A stretch of DNA of 64,000 bases, taken from positions 248,001 through 312,000 of the forward strand of contig NZ_JAKRNU010000002.1 of NCBI RefSeq assembly GCF_022346545.1, written 5' to 3'. Shown here piece after piece: positions 1 through 8,740 of the stretch. The notes beneath the pieces are model-generated. The model saw nothing but the letters and a program-made list of their open reading frames with translations. It was not told the origin of the DNA and made no database searches. Every line of letters starts with the position of its first letter. Within the stretch, counting starts at the first letter, position 1. The position numbers were made by a program, and so were the translations under genes. The stretch is from Sporosarcina sp. ACRSM (GTDB taxonomy: Bacteria > Bacillota > Bacilli > Bacillales_A > Planococcaceae).

Positions 1-2
1 GA

Positions 3-1253
3 AACGGAATTGATATTTTAAAAGCGCTGAAAGCAAAAGTGCCGGCCTGCCCGTGTGTCATCATGACCGGCTACAGTACAGTGAAAATAGCAGTAGATGC
101 CATGAAATATGGCGCTGCTGATTTTATCGAAAAGCCGTTTGAAGACATTGACACCATTGACCAATTGGTTGATCGTTTACTAGGTGAACTACAAAGCGGA
201 ACGATTGAAGAAGCCGATTATGAACGAATCGCACGTGACGTCGGTTGCTTTCTTGGCACAAGCCCCTCTATGCACCAGTTGTACGAACTTGCCTTTAAAA
301 TTGCACCGAAACAGATTACCGTGCTCATTCAAGGGGAAACAGGAACAGGCAAGGAAGTGCTAGCAAAGTTTCTTCATGCCGCAAGTAACCGATCCGGTCC
401 CAGTGTGGCCCTTAACTGCGGAGCGCTACCCGAATCACTCCTTGAAAGTGAACTTTTCGGCCATGTGAAAGGGGCTTTCACTGGCGCTTCAACGGAGAGG
501 GTCGGGTATTTTGAAGCCTCCTCTTCGGGCACCCTTTTCTTGGACGAAATCGCTGAAGCTTCCCTTTCTACACAAGTAAAACTGCTACGGGTACTCGAAA
601 CAGGGGAATTCAGGAAAATAGGTGGGACAACTTCACAACGCACATCTGCCCGTATTGTCGCCGCCTCCCATGTCAATCTTGCAGAAGCTGTTCAGCGTGG
701 GACATTCCGGGAAGATTTATATTACCGGTTAGATGTCATACGACTCGTCATTCCACCATTGCGTGAACGCCGTGCGGACATCCCCTTATTCGTCGACTCT
801 TTTTTAAGACGATCTGGTGAAAACATGACATTTTCGCCAGAATCAATCGAACTGATGAAGCAATATGATTGGCCGGGAAATATGCGAGAATTAGCAAACA
901 TGATTCGCCAAATTACTGCCCTGTCAACTGACGGAGCGATCATTACACCAAACCAATTGCCCGCAAAAATAACAGGGGTTCAAAACCAATCCTTATCAGA
1001 AAAAACTTCAATAGAAGCTGTTCACTTCCCCGATGAATGGATGCGTTTTTCCGAAAAAGTCCTGCATGTTTACCATGGACAAGAAGACCATCATCTTGAC
1101 GAACTCATTGATTCCATGAAAAAGATGGAAAAGCGGACCGCTACGGCAGTTATTCAAAAAACGCTTCAAGAAACGGCCGGTAACCGCAGAAAAGCTGCTG
1201 AAAAATTGGGCATTTCAACGCGGAAAATCCGCTATTATTTAAACGAAACATAA
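3..1253 (+). CDS. Sigma-54-dependent response regulator (5' end outside window)
   Basis: NtrC-family activator of sigma-54 RNA polymerase. The frame is open from the window edge, so the gene starts upstream; a GTG at 39 is internal to the receiver domain and is not the start. Visible parts in order: the end of a receiver domain (VIMTGYST, then the conserved Lys in EKPFED), the AAA+ domain with Walker A GETGTGKE and the sigma-54-contacting loop GAFTGA, the arginine-rich region LPPLRERRADIPLF, and a C-terminal Fis-type helix-turn-helix (NRRKAAEKLGIS). The cognate kinase and target promoters are not visible. The family is certain; the regulon is unknown. Confidence 0.95.
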   Translation, partial: NGIDILKALKAKVPACPCVIMTGYSTVKIAVDAMKYGAADFIEKPFEDIDTIDQLVDRLLGELQSGTIEEADYERIARDVGCFLGTSPSMHQLYELAFKIAPKQITVLIQGETGTGKEVLAKFLHAASNRSGPSVALNCGALPESLLESELFGHVKGAFTGASTERVGYFEASSSGTLFLDEIAEASLSTQVKLLRVLETGEFRKIGGTTSQRTSARIVAASHVNLAEAVQRGTFREDLYYRLDVIRLVIPPLRERRADIPLFVDSFLRRSGENMTFSPESIELMKQYDWPGNMRELANMIRQITALSTDGAIITPNQLPAKITGVQNQSLSEKTSIEAVHFPDEWMRFSEKVLHVYHGQEDHHLDELIDSMKKMEKRTATAVIQKTLQETAGNRRKAAEKLGISTRKIRYYLNET

Positions 1254-1289
1254 GAAAAGCACAGAGCTACTGCTTAGACAATGAAAAAC

Positions 1290-1324
1290 GACCGGAAAGC
1301 TACCATCGGCTTCCCGGTCTTTGT
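1290..1324 (+). terminator. Terminator after the sigma-54 activator
   Basis: An 11-bp stem (GACCGGAAAGC with GCTTCCCGGTC, one A-C mismatch) with an 8-base loop ends in TTTGT, 36 bases after the stop codon. It lies between convergent genes. Confidence 0.7.
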
Positions 1325-1372
1325 ATAAAAATAGAACGCTTTCGTCCTTACTGCCATTTATCGAGCAATCTA

Positions 1373-2431
1373 TCAAAACTCCAAGACAATTCGTCCGTTA
1401 ATCTTTCCTTGCTCCATTTTGCCGAAAATATTGTTAATCTCGGAAAGTGGCGCCGTTTCAATCTGCGCTTTTACTTTGCCGCGTGCTGCAAAATCAAGTG
1501 CTTCTTTCATATCGATCCGCGTACCCACAATAGATCCTTTTACAGTAACGCCGTTCAATACAGTATTGAAAATCGGAATTGGCAACTCATCGTTTGGCAA
1601 CCCGACAACGACAAGCGTACCGCCCCTCTTAACCGATTCATATGCTTGTTCAAACGCTTTCTTGGTGACTGCAACACTAATCGACGCCTGCACGCCACCG
1701 AGACGTGACTGAATTGCTTCAACTGGATCTTCTTTTAACCCATTCACTGTTTCATCAGCTCCCAGTTCCTTTGCAAGCGTGAGCTTTTCATCGGCAATAT
1801 CGACAGCAACAACATTGAAGCCCATCGCTTTTGCGTACTGAAGCGCAACATGCCCCAATCCACCAATTCCATAAATCGCTACCCAGTCACCTGGTTTTGC
1901 CCCCGACACTTTAAGTGCTTTATACGTTGTTACTCCCGCACATAAAATCGGAGCCGCATCCACTGAACTTAAACCATCCGGAATTTTCGCTACATAATCC
2001 GCGGCCGCCAGACAATATTCCGCATATGCTCCGTCAACGGAATACCCCCCATTCTCTTGATCAAGACAAAGTGTTTCTTTCCCACTCAAACAATAATCAC
2101 ATTCTCCGCACGCCGAATAGAGCCATGGAATTCCGACACGGTCCCCCACTTTCACTGCGGTAACCCCTTCGCCAATCTCTTCCACAACACCGACACCTTC
2201 ATGACCCGGGATAAGCGGTAACTTCGGTTTTACTGGCCAATCGCCATGTGCCGCATGCAAATCTGTATGACAAACACCGCATGCTTCAATTTTAACAAGT
2301 GCCTGACCTGGACCTGGTTTCGGTTTCGGCACCTCTTGTACGTCTAGCCCTTTCTTGAATTCACTAACCACGGCTGCTTTCATGAAAAGTCCCTCTTTTT
2401 CTTTGACCTTGCCTTCAATTGCTGACTTCAT
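1373..2431 (-). CDS. Zinc-dependent alcohol dehydrogenase (AdhP/AdhT type)
   Basis: Medium-chain NAD-dependent alcohol dehydrogenase interconverting primary alcohols and aldehydes, cytoplasmic. Catalytic zinc ligands lie in [15 protein letters not shown] and PGHEGVG, the structural zinc cysteines in [15 protein letters not shown], and the NAD-binding GIGGLG motif in the second domain. The ending [11 protein letters not shown] is typical of the family. Two starts have good ribosome binding sites: ATG 2431 (GGGAGG, 7 bases away, giving 352 residues) and ATG 2383 (AGAGGGA, giving 336 residues starting MKAAVV, the usual family start). The first is annotated because its site is stronger; the 16 extra residues are not typical. 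The frame stays open further upstream, but that part has no ribosome binding site and contains a hairpin. Confidence 0.93.
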   Translation of the reverse strand: MKSAIEGKVKEKEGLFMKAAVVSEFKKGLDVQEVPKPKPGPGQALVKIEACGVCHTDLHAAHGDWPVKPKLPLIPGHEGVGVVEEIGEGVTAVKVGDRVGIPWLYSACGECDYCLSGKETLCLDQENGGYSVDGAYAEYCLAAADYVAKIPDGLSSVDAAPILCAGVTTYKALKVSGAKPGDWVAIYGIGGLGHVALQYAKAMGFNVVAVDIADEKLTLAKELGADETVNGLKEDPVEAIQSRLGGVQASISVAVTKKAFEQAYESVKRGGTLVVVGLPNDELPIPIFNTVLNGVTVKGSIVGTRIDMKEALDFAARGKVKAQIETAPLSEINNIFGKMEQGKINGRIVLEF

Positions 2432-2538
2432 AAAACATTCCTCCCTTAGGTTTATGTCATTCGCATTTATATTTTGCAAGAAGCATGCCGAAGTGGGATT
2501 CAAGCAATCATCACCTGTTTTTCTAAAAACCGACCGAA

Positions 2539-2577
2539 AAAGCGGCAGAATCAGCCGAATACTCGGCTGATTCTGCC
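2539..2577 (-). terminator. Perfect 15-bp hairpin terminator of the xre-cupin gene
   Basis: GGCAGAATCAGCCGA and TCGGCTGATTCTGCC pair perfectly around a 4-base loop, followed on the minus strand by a run of T. It lies 124 bases after the regulator stop and before the adh ribosome binding site, so adh probably has its own promoter between about 2535 and 2440. Confidence 0.8.
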
Positions 2578-2700
2578 TCCAAAATGGCTCAGTGATAGCG
2601 CTAACGAAGAGAATCCAAAGTCTGGTTTTGTTTCTTTGACTTAATAATTTCCAAAAAGACAAGCAATACCAATAGTAACAGTTGAAGTTTCTCATTCGAT

Positions 2701-3258
2701 TTACGGAGTCGCATAGGTTAAAGACAACATTAAATAAACTCTTTCGTCAGAACAATTTCTATACGTGTGGAGTTCCTCGCCTTTAAATCTTAAAACATCC
2801 CACTTGTTTAATTGATGGTTTTTGCCCCCTACTTCCATTTCTAACTGACCATTTAAGACAAGGACAATTTCTTCAGAACCCGCTAAATGATATTCACTGT
2901 ACTCACTATTTGGTTCGATACACGCCCGATGCCATTCAACACTACCAAACGCTTTACATAATGGCGTGATAAACCAATCATTATGTTGCCCTGCAAAATG
3001 ATGATTGGTTTCAAATCGGTATATTTCGCTCTCTTCTTGGAAATCTACTAAAGAGGCGAGGGGTATATTTAACCCTCTGGCTACTTTCCAAAGAATATTA
3101 AGTGTCGGGTTTGCCTCCCCTCTTTCAATTTTTCCTAATGTTAGTTTACTAATGTCGCTTACACTCGCCAATTCTTCAATGCTAATCCTTTTGCTTTTTC
3201 GAATTTCTCTTAAGTTCTTACCTACTTGACTTGATAAGTCAATGTTTTCCTCACTCAT
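2701..3258 (-). CDS. XRE-family regulator with C-terminal cupin domain
   Basis: A 185-residue transcription factor: N-terminal HTH_3 domain ([20 protein letters not shown], then [16 protein letters not shown]) and a C-terminal Cupin_2 barrel ([20 protein letters not shown], then a late [14 protein letters not shown] strand) that in relatives senses a small ligand. ATG 3258 is chosen for its ribosome binding site (AAAGGTGTGG); an in-frame GTG at 3285 has none. It is divergent from an exporter gene, and the shared intergenic region holds three copies of an operator-like motif. This regulator most likely controls that exporter and itself (inference). Confidence 0.88.
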   Translation of the reverse strand: MSEENIDLSSQVGKNLREIRKSKRISIEELASVSDISKLTLGKIERGEANPTLNILWKVARGLNIPLASLVDFQEESEIYRFETNHHFAGQHNDWFITPLCKAFGSVEWHRACIEPNSEYSEYHLAGSEEIVLVLNGQLEMEVGGKNHQLNKWDVLRFKGEELHTYRNCSDERVYLMLSLTYATP

Positions 3259-3292
3259 ATTGCCACACCTTTCTATTGACCACACCTCTAAA

Positions 3293-3360
3293 GTATATTA
3301 TAGTAAACAAAATAGTTAACCATAGTTTATAATAAGTTGAAAAAGTTAACTATAGTATAC
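3293..3360. promoter_or_regulatory. Triple operator-like repeats in the xre-MFS divergent region
   Basis: Two direct copies, AGTTAACCATAGTTTAT (3314-3330) and AGTTAACTATAGTATAC (3344-3360), start exactly 30 bases apart. An inverted copy, GTATATTATAGTAAAC (3293-3308), matches the second copy at 14 of 16 positions. The 30-base phase equals about three helical turns. This is a strong candidate binding array for the XRE-cupin regulator. Confidence 0.6.
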
Positions 3361-3401
3361 CAAAAAATCTTCATGCTATACAAAAAGGAGTGTTTGCAAT
3401 A

Positions 3402-4616
3402 ATGAAAAAATCAAAAAATCTATATCTGATTTGGAGTATCTTTGCTTTATTTATTATATCCATGAACTTGCGGGCATCGATTACGTCAATCTCACCCGTT
3501 TTAAAAAGTATTCAAGCGGATTTGCATATGTCCAGCGTCTCGATTAGTTTACTTACTGCCCTTCCTGTTTTTTGTATGGGCATTTTTGCCCCTATTGCTG
3601 GAACGCTGAGTAAACGATGGGGACGTGAGATGACGATTGCAATATCGGTTTTAGTCATTGGGGTATCCACAGCTTTGCGCCTCGTTGCGACCTTTCCTCT
3701 GTTGTTATTATTGACAGCTGTATTTGCCGGAATTGGAATTGCCATTACAGGTCCACTTATCTCTGGCTATATTAAAAATCATTTTCCTAAAGCGACATCT
3801 TCTATGATTGGAGTTTATTCGGCCGGCATGGGGATCGGGGCTTCCTTAAGTGCTGGATTGGTCGTTCCAGTCATGCATACATTCCATCATTCATGGAACG
3901 TTGCTTTAGCAATATGGGCCTTATTGGCAGTCATCGGGATCATCGCATGGCTTCCAATCCTTAAGCGATCTACTCAAAAGAAAAATGAAACAGGGGAATC
4001 TGTCAATCCAAAAACGCATTTGCCTTGGAAAAATCGATATGCTTGGCTACTTATGATCATTTTCGGGCTTCAATCTGGCGTATACTATTCTCTTGCAACA
4101 TGGTTAGCTCCAAAAGTACAAGAAATTGGTTTTAATGCCGGATATGCAGCAACCGTCGTTACTATTTTTTCCATCATGCAGATGATTTGTAGTCTAATCA
4201 TCCCCATTTTAATCAATAAAAGCGTGAATCGAAAGCCTTGGCTTATTCTCTCAGCTTCTTGTTCTATCATTGGGATTATCTTATTACTCACTGGAGGCTT
4301 TTCACCGATCATTGCGGCTGTTTTAATGGGAATCGGCGCTGGTGGATTATTTCCATTAGCTATGATCCTCCCTTTAGACGAGACTACTACCGCAATTGAT
4401 GCCAGCCAATGGACTGCGATGATTCAATTTCGTGGTTACCTCATTAGTGGTGTAATTCCCATGATTGTGGGCGTCGTAAAAGATGTTACCAATACCTATA
4501 ACGATGCATTTATCGTATTACTGTTTATTTTATTGCTCCTCATATTCTTGTCGTCAAAAGTTAGGAAAAAGCGGGAGTTCGATCTCCTTACACCTGGTGT
4601 ACAAGAAAACAGATAA
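3402..4616 (+). CDS. MFS transporter, CynX/NimT family
   Basis: A 404-residue, 12-segment major facilitator. The start MNLRASITSISPVL and the loop SKRWGRE between segments 2 and 3 are typical of the CynX/NimT/YeaN group, whose members move cyanate, nitroimidazoles or other small compounds. ATG 3402 is chosen for AAAGGAG 11 bases upstream; an in-frame GTG at 3390 overlaps that site. It is divergent from the XRE-cupin regulator. The substrate cannot be read from the sequence. Confidence 0.9.
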   Translation: MKKSKNLYLIWSIFALFIISMNLRASITSISPVLKSIQADLHMSSVSISLLTALPVFCMGIFAPIAGTLSKRWGREMTIAISVLVIGVSTALRLVATFPLLLLLTAVFAGIGIAITGPLISGYIKNHFPKATSSMIGVYSAGMGIGASLSAGLVVPVMHTFHHSWNVALAIWALLAVIGIIAWLPILKRSTQKKNETGESVNPKTHLPWKNRYAWLLMIIFGLQSGVYYSLATWLAPKVQEIGFNAGYAATVVTIFSIMQMICSLIIPILINKSVNRKPWLILSASCSIIGIILLLTGGFSPIIAAVLMGIGAGGLFPLAMILPLDETTTAIDASQWTAMIQFRGYLISGVIPMIVGVVKDVTNTYNDAFIVLLFILLLLIFLSSKVRKKREFDLLTPGVQENR

Positions 4617-4646
4617 AAGAAATCATTCCATTTCTTTTATCTGTTT
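4607..4646. terminator. 17-bp perfect stem spanning the MFS stop codon
   Basis: AAACAGATAAAAGAAAT pairs fully with ATTTCTTTTATCTGTTT around a 6-base loop. The TAA stop (4614-4616) lies inside the 5' arm. The arms are AT-rich and no separate T run follows. Confidence 0.55.
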
Positions 4647-4794
4647 CAAATTAGGACTTCTCGTTAATTCGACTTCCTCGGTTATAAAAAGCAGATTCCT
4701 TCTACAGCACGTTCTTAAGCGTTTATCGTTTATTCATATACAAGTTTGGGCATATTTCAAAGGATAACCTAGCGATGCGAGGAGGAATGATGCC

Positions 4795-6003
4795 TTGAAA
4801 AAGTTATTGAAAATACCGTCTACCTGGACACCTATTTGGATCATTGCCATCCTTATGCTATGTATGATTAGTATTTACCTACCTGTTTTTGGCAGTACAA
4901 GCCCCCGCTTGACTGATTTCCCTCTCATTATTGTAGATGAAGATGAAGGCGTTTCTTCTTTCATTACAGGTAAAGAAATTGCTGATCATTTGATAAAAAA
5001 ACAAGATGGACATACATTTAGCTGGAAAGTGGCAGCGAATAAGGAAGCCGCTATACAAGAATTGAAAAATAACCAAGCATACGGTGCCTTGGTTATTCCA
5101 ACGGATTATTCCAAAGAAATTATTGAATTACGTGATGCCCTGATAACAGGTAAAACGGAAGTGAAGCCTGCTCATTTAGAATTACTCATTAATGAAGGTG
5201 GAGGCCGTACAACAACAATGATTGCGACAAATGCACTGGAAACGCTCGTAACGACCGCTTCTACCACGATTAGTGGCCATTTAAAAGAAGAATTAATCCA
5301 TAACAATAGCCAACTATCACCACAAAACGCAATCTTGTTAGCCAATCCGATACAATACACGTTGACAAATGCATTAGGACTTCCCGAACGTACAAATAAT
5401 GGGATGACCCCTTTTATGATTGTTCTCATCACTTCTATTTCTGGCATCATGGGTGTAAATATGATCAATGGCTATTTAAAAACTAGTAGCGCGGGTATTA
5501 AAAGTAACGGCTATCCTTTACGTAAAACGGACGTCATGAGCACTAGTATGTTATTAGGTGTACTATTATCGGCACTTGTAGCTGCGGTATTGCAAATTGC
5601 TATATTTGGTGTTTTCGGGAGCTCCCATTCGACGAGCATCTGGCTCATTTTCTTATTTACATTTTTGTGTTGCTTAACGATGCATTTCCAGTTTAAAATG
5701 ATTTCACTATTTTTAGGAAAATGGGGAATGTTAGTCATGTTCCCGATTAATATCTTGGGCATCTTCTCCAGTGGAGGAGCCGTTCCGATTGCAACATTGC
5801 CATTCATCCATCACTTTTTCAGCAATTTCTTACCCGCACGCTATATGGTCGACGGCTTGAGGGTGATGCTTTATTACAACGGAAGAATACAGGCTGGTCT
5901 TGGGGTCGCTTTATTCATCATTCTCGTTTACTTTGTTATTTTCTTTGGTATCTGCCTAGTTGTCGCATACCGTGTTCATCGTCAAGAACTCGCTAAAAGG
6001 TGA
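4795..6003 (+). CDS. YhgE/Pip-like ABC-2-type membrane protein
   Basis: A 402-residue membrane protein with one N-terminal membrane segment, a roughly 180-residue extracellular domain (YGALVIPTDYSKEI is the conserved block) and about five C-terminal segments with FSSGGAVPIATLP. This layout is that of the ABC-2-type/YhgE (Pip) permeases. The start is TTG 4795, with GGAGG 9 bases upstream; a nearby ATG stops after three codons. No ATPase gene is adjacent, so it may work alone or with a distant partner. The substrate is unknown. Confidence 0.8.
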   Translation: MKKLLKIPSTWTPIWIIAILMLCMISIYLPVFGSTSPRLTDFPLIIVDEDEGVSSFITGKEIADHLIKKQDGHTFSWKVAANKEAAIQELKNNQAYGALVIPTDYSKEIIELRDALITGKTEVKPAHLELLINEGGGRTTTMIATNALETLVTTASTTISGHLKEELIHNNSQLSPQNAILLANPIQYTLTNALGLPERTNNGMTPFMIVLITSISGIMGVNMINGYLKTSSAGIKSNGYPLRKTDVMSTSMLLGVLLSALVAAVLQIAIFGVFGSSHSTSIWLIFLFTFLCCLTMHFQFKMISLFLGKWGMLVMFPINILGIFSSGGAVPIATLPFIHHFFSNFLPARYMVDGLRVMLYYNGRIQAGLGVALFIILVYFVIFFGICLVVAYRVHRQELAKR

Positions 6004-6023
6004 AGAGGTATTTTATAGCATCA

Positions 6024-6057
6024 AAAAACCGATTTCCTTGTTGGAATCGGCTTTTTC
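6024..6057 (+). terminator. Terminator after the YhgE-like gene
   Basis: The stem CCGATTTC/GGAATCGG with a short loop is followed by CTTTTT and preceded by an A run, 20 bases past the stop codon. Confidence 0.8.
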
Positions 6058-6129
6058 GATTTCTGCAAACAAATTACTTTTCAACAAAGCTCTGTCAGCA
6101 TACTTTTAGGGTGGCAAAATATTATTCTC

Positions 6130-6786
6130 TTAAAGATTAATATGAGTCCCAACTTTATTTTTAATAGCTTTTTCGTAAAAATACTTTGCAACTACAATGT
6201 CTACAACTGCTAGTCCTACTGATTTAAATAGAGTAATTTCTTCGTTACTTTCTCTTCCGTTTCGTTCTCCCTTTACAATTTGTCCAAGTTCTCCATAGAT
6301 ATCATTTGCCTTAAAAATTCCTTCTTTTATGGGAACTAATAAATCACCTGTTTCTTCCAGAGCCGCTTCACCTGATTCAACCACTACTTTGTCCGCTAAA
6401 GAAATGGCATTGGACGGCACCTCTTGCATCGTAGGTCTAAATGATCCTACTGCATTAACATGAACGCCAGGTTTTAACGCTTCAGTAAATACCGGTGTTG
6501 ATGAGTTTGTTGTCGTAACAATAATGTCTGCTTTACGTACTGCTTCATTTGAATCTGAATATATTTGTACGCGTTTACCAAAATCACTTCTAATAGATTC
6601 AGCAAATTCAACTGCTTTCTGTTCAGTTCTGTTATAAAGAAGAATCTCTTCAATGTCTCGAACAGCTAGTATCGTTTCAACAAGACCTTTTGCTTGTTCT
6701 CCTGTTCTGATAACACATAATTTTTTTGAATCACCGCGCGATAAATATTTCGTTGCTACACCTGATATCGCACCCGTTCTAGTCAT
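6130..6786 (-). pseudogene. Ornithine cyclodeaminase/mu-crystallin family, N-terminus lost
   Basis: The remaining 218 residues match the NAD-binding half of the ornithine cyclodeaminase/mu-crystallin family (RTGAISGVATKYLSR, then a Rossmann fold, then VNAVGSFRPTMQEVP). The family is about 320-340 residues long and the first roughly 110, including substrate residues, are missing. The break coincides with the end of the TnpB element. The dinucleotide motif reads RTGEQA instead of the usual GTGVQA, so a glycine is lost. The element end supplies GGGGGAGG 7 bases before ATG 6786, so the fragment could still be translated. No N-terminal half was found on the other side of the element. Confidence 0.85.
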
Positions 6787-6787
6787 T

Positions 6788-6990
6788 GATGAACCTCCCC
6801 CACTTAAAACGTTCCGTTTTTGAAGTGGAGGTTTCCTACCAAATGAATGAAAATGCTCCAACAAAGAATGTGGGTGACACGTTCTTTTTACGAGAATTCG
6901 TAGGAGTCGGTTTCATTCACTACAGTAGGGAACAACTTATCCGAAGATAAGCAGGGTCGGAACAGACCATCTACTACTTCCTGCCCTTAG
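6788..6990 (-). ncRNA. Predicted omega RNA (reRNA) of the TnpB element
   Basis: In this family the non-coding RNA that guides TnpB runs from the 3' end of tnpB through the right-end hairpin, and the guide is the flanking DNA. Here 200 non-coding bases follow the tnpB stop and end in the hairpin at 6794-6831. The guide would then begin at about 6787 and read into the cyclodeaminase remnant. The position follows family knowledge; no direct transcript evidence exists. Confidence 0.45.
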
Positions 6991-8174
6991 GCAATCCGTA
7001 GATACTTTGTAGGCTTTAGGCTGAAATCGAGTTCTCTGATTTCGTCGTAAAAGGTTTTTGCGAAGAAATTGGATGCCCCGTGAAGATCGCGATGATTCGT
7101 ATAACCGCAAGGACATGTATAGATTCTAGAAGAGACTTTGCGTTTCTTCGGGCAGCAAGGGCATTGCCGCGTTGTATCGCTTTCATCGTGTTTGTCGATT
7201 TTCATGCCTTCCGCTTCCAGTTTATAGGTCAGATAGGCATAGACTTTTCCAAAAGACCAATTGGATAGCTTTTGGTTCGTCGTTCTTCGTCGGACCTTTT
7301 TCTTTTTACGGCGAGATGTGTTGCGTTGAACGCCGTCCACATCACCAAATGCAACTTCTTTGACTTCAATTTCGATACACCAATCAACAAATTGTTTCGT
7401 TGTTTTATGCAGGGCATCTTGGAGTTGTTTATCACTTTTCGAGAGCACATAGCGTTTCGCTCGGTTATATCTTTTCCACTGCTTGGAGCCTTTTGTGCAT
7501 TTACTCATTTTCCGCTGGAGTTCTGCCAGCTTTTTATTACGCAACCGGTGAATGGAGCGGATTTTACGACCGGTAATCATGATATTTTCACCATTCTCCG
7601 CAACTGCCGCAATGGTATGGATTTCTCCGACGTCAATTGCCGAGCGGTTTGCAAAGGTGTTTTCTTTTACTTTTTGACCGTCTTCATAAGCGATGGCTAG
7701 CATAAGTTGTCGGTTAAAAATTAGTTCGATTTCTTTGATTTGACCTTTGGGCAACTCTTTGATCCAGAGAATGAGTGGCGCTTGTAGCTTCCCTTCAAGT
7801 TTTCCCATCGATAATTGGACTTTGCCATTTTCAAAGACCTTGAAGCCGTTGTTCGCCCACTTCGTATTGAAATGATTTTTTCGTTTGTACGGATATTTAT
7901 TTGGATGCCCAGCTTTTCTTGCTTTTCTTGCCGCATCACGTGCAAATAGATACTTATGGCAAACGGCTTGTACAGATTGGGAATGAATCGGAAAAATCCC
8001 TTTCGTGCCTTTCTGTAACGCACTTTTGGTAATCCATTTTCCTGTTTTCAAATGGGTTTCTTTCGCAAGCTCCAAACAACGATTCCAAACTTCACCCGAA
8101 ACCCGGTTGCACTCGAATAATCGGTCAATCGTTTCCTTGCTTGCCCGGAACGATGTCTTCATACAACGAATCAT
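6987..8174 (-). CDS. tnpB: TnpB RNA-guided endonuclease (IS200/IS605 family)
   Basis: A 395-residue, full-length TnpB. The RuvC-like nuclease has AIDVGE (first Asp) and HRDLHGASN (last Asp). The zinc finger is CPCC...CPCG; the second pair is spaced C-x-C rather than the usual C-x2-C. The usual second-site Glu (as in VVEDL) is replaced in VAFGDVDG, while a Glu occurs in HDESDTTRQC just before the zinc finger, where a subgroup carries a relocated catalytic Glu. ATG 8174 has GGAGG 8 bases upstream; the longer open frame is not preceded by a site. No frameshift is present, so it may be active. Confidence 0.92.
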   Translation of the reverse strand: MIRCMKTSFRASKETIDRLFECNRVSGEVWNRCLELAKETHLKTGKWITKSALQKGTKGIFPIHSQSVQAVCHKYLFARDAARKARKAGHPNKYPYKRKNHFNTKWANNGFKVFENGKVQLSMGKLEGKLQAPLILWIKELPKGQIKEIELIFNRQLMLAIAYEDGQKVKENTFANRSAIDVGEIHTIAAVAENGENIMITGRKIRSIHRLRNKKLAELQRKMSKCTKGSKQWKRYNRAKRYVLSKSDKQLQDALHKTTKQFVDWCIEIEVKEVAFGDVDGVQRNTSRRKKKKVRRRTTNQKLSNWSFGKVYAYLTYKLEAEGMKIDKHDESDTTRQCPCCPKKRKVSSRIYTCPCGYTNHRDLHGASNFFAKTFYDEIRELDFSLKPTKYLRIA

Positions 8175-8267
8175 TGTCAACCCTCCAATTAGGTAGTCGT
8201 ATACTTTATTATACCACGAATCCCATTTAACGAAACGTACGTTCTTGTCGTGGTGATAAAAATAGAA

Positions 8268-8322
8268 GGGCAAGCATTCATCTCCCACCTACGCTTCGTG
8301 TCGAGGTGGGAGACTTCTGCCC
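8268..8322 (-). repeat. Left-end hairpin of the TnpB element
   Basis: The inner stem CTCCCACCT/AGGTGGGAG and outer stem GGGCA/TGCCC enclose GCATTCATC. The same GCATTCATC plus CCAC block recurs in the dispersed repeats at 31117, 35521 and 51726. Confidence 0.65.
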
Positions 8323-8423
8323 TAAGTTGTTAAAGATAGCCTCATTTCTTCCTCTAATTAGATATTTCTCCACTATTTCACAGAAACCTCTTCCATTCAA
8401 TCCTTTCATTATGAATGAATAAT

Positions 8424-8466
8424 AATAAATAGCAGCTGTCAGAAAATCTGATAGCTGCTATTTATT
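8424..8466. terminator. About 20-bp bidirectional hairpin
   Basis: AATAAATAGCAGCT pairs with AGCTGCTATTTATT, continued by TCAGA/TCTGA around an AAA loop. It lies 22 bases after the stop of the small membrane ORF at 8488. Confidence 0.65.
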
Positions 8467-8487
8467 AGCATCAAGTTGTTGTTTTTG

Positions 8488-8703
8488 TTAAGAAAGAAGG
8501 AACTTACAACCTATCATATAGATGATATAAATGACCACTGCACAAAGGACAGCATGTAAAGGTTTCAACCAATTCGTCAATATAAAGATTGTACCGACTA
8601 ATATAACCGCGCCAAATGCACCGGTGATGGCACTTTTTTGTGTAATCCGAAAATCCATCAAGTCCATATTTTTCATTTGTAAATGAATATTAACCAACGT
8701 CAT
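8488..8703 (-). pseudogene. Small membrane protein, probably a 5'-truncated remnant
   Basis: A 71-residue frame with two predicted membrane segments (AITGAFGAVILVGTIFILTNW and AVLCAVVIYIIYMIGCKF). No ribosome binding site precedes ATG 8703, and the frame continues upstream as GIYLGAITLFSI to a stop near 8740, exactly where a LysR remnant on the other strand begins. It is therefore read as the C-terminal end of a longer membrane protein cut by a deletion. The family was not recognised. Confidence 0.4.
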
Positions 8704-8740
8704 GATCGAAAATAAAGTAATAGCGCCTAAATAAATACCT

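Larger units (their letters stand above)
6788..8322 (-). mobile_element. IS200/IS605-type element with tnpB only
   Basis: A tnpB gene lies between two hairpins. One, at 6794-6831, has outer arms CCTCCCCCACTT and GAAGTGGAGG and is typical of the right end of these elements. The other, at 8268-8322, has GGGCA/TGCCC outside CTCCCACCT/AGGTGGGAG. No Y1 transposase gene (tnpA) is present, so movement would need one in trans. Exact ends are uncertain because this family leaves no target duplication. The right end abuts the truncated cyclodeaminase gene. Confidence 0.7.

Noticed and set aside
2432-2695. N-terminal extension of the alcohol dehydrogenase frame
   Set aside because: Contains a perfect hairpin and no ribosome binding site; family proteins start near MKAAVV.
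4483-4767. 94-codon plus-strand frame overlapping the MFS 3' end
   Set aside because: Overlaps a real gene in another frame and runs through its terminator; no ribosome binding site.
7272-7700. 142-codon plus-strand frame
   Set aside because: Antisense to tnpB, no initiation signal, no family resemblance.
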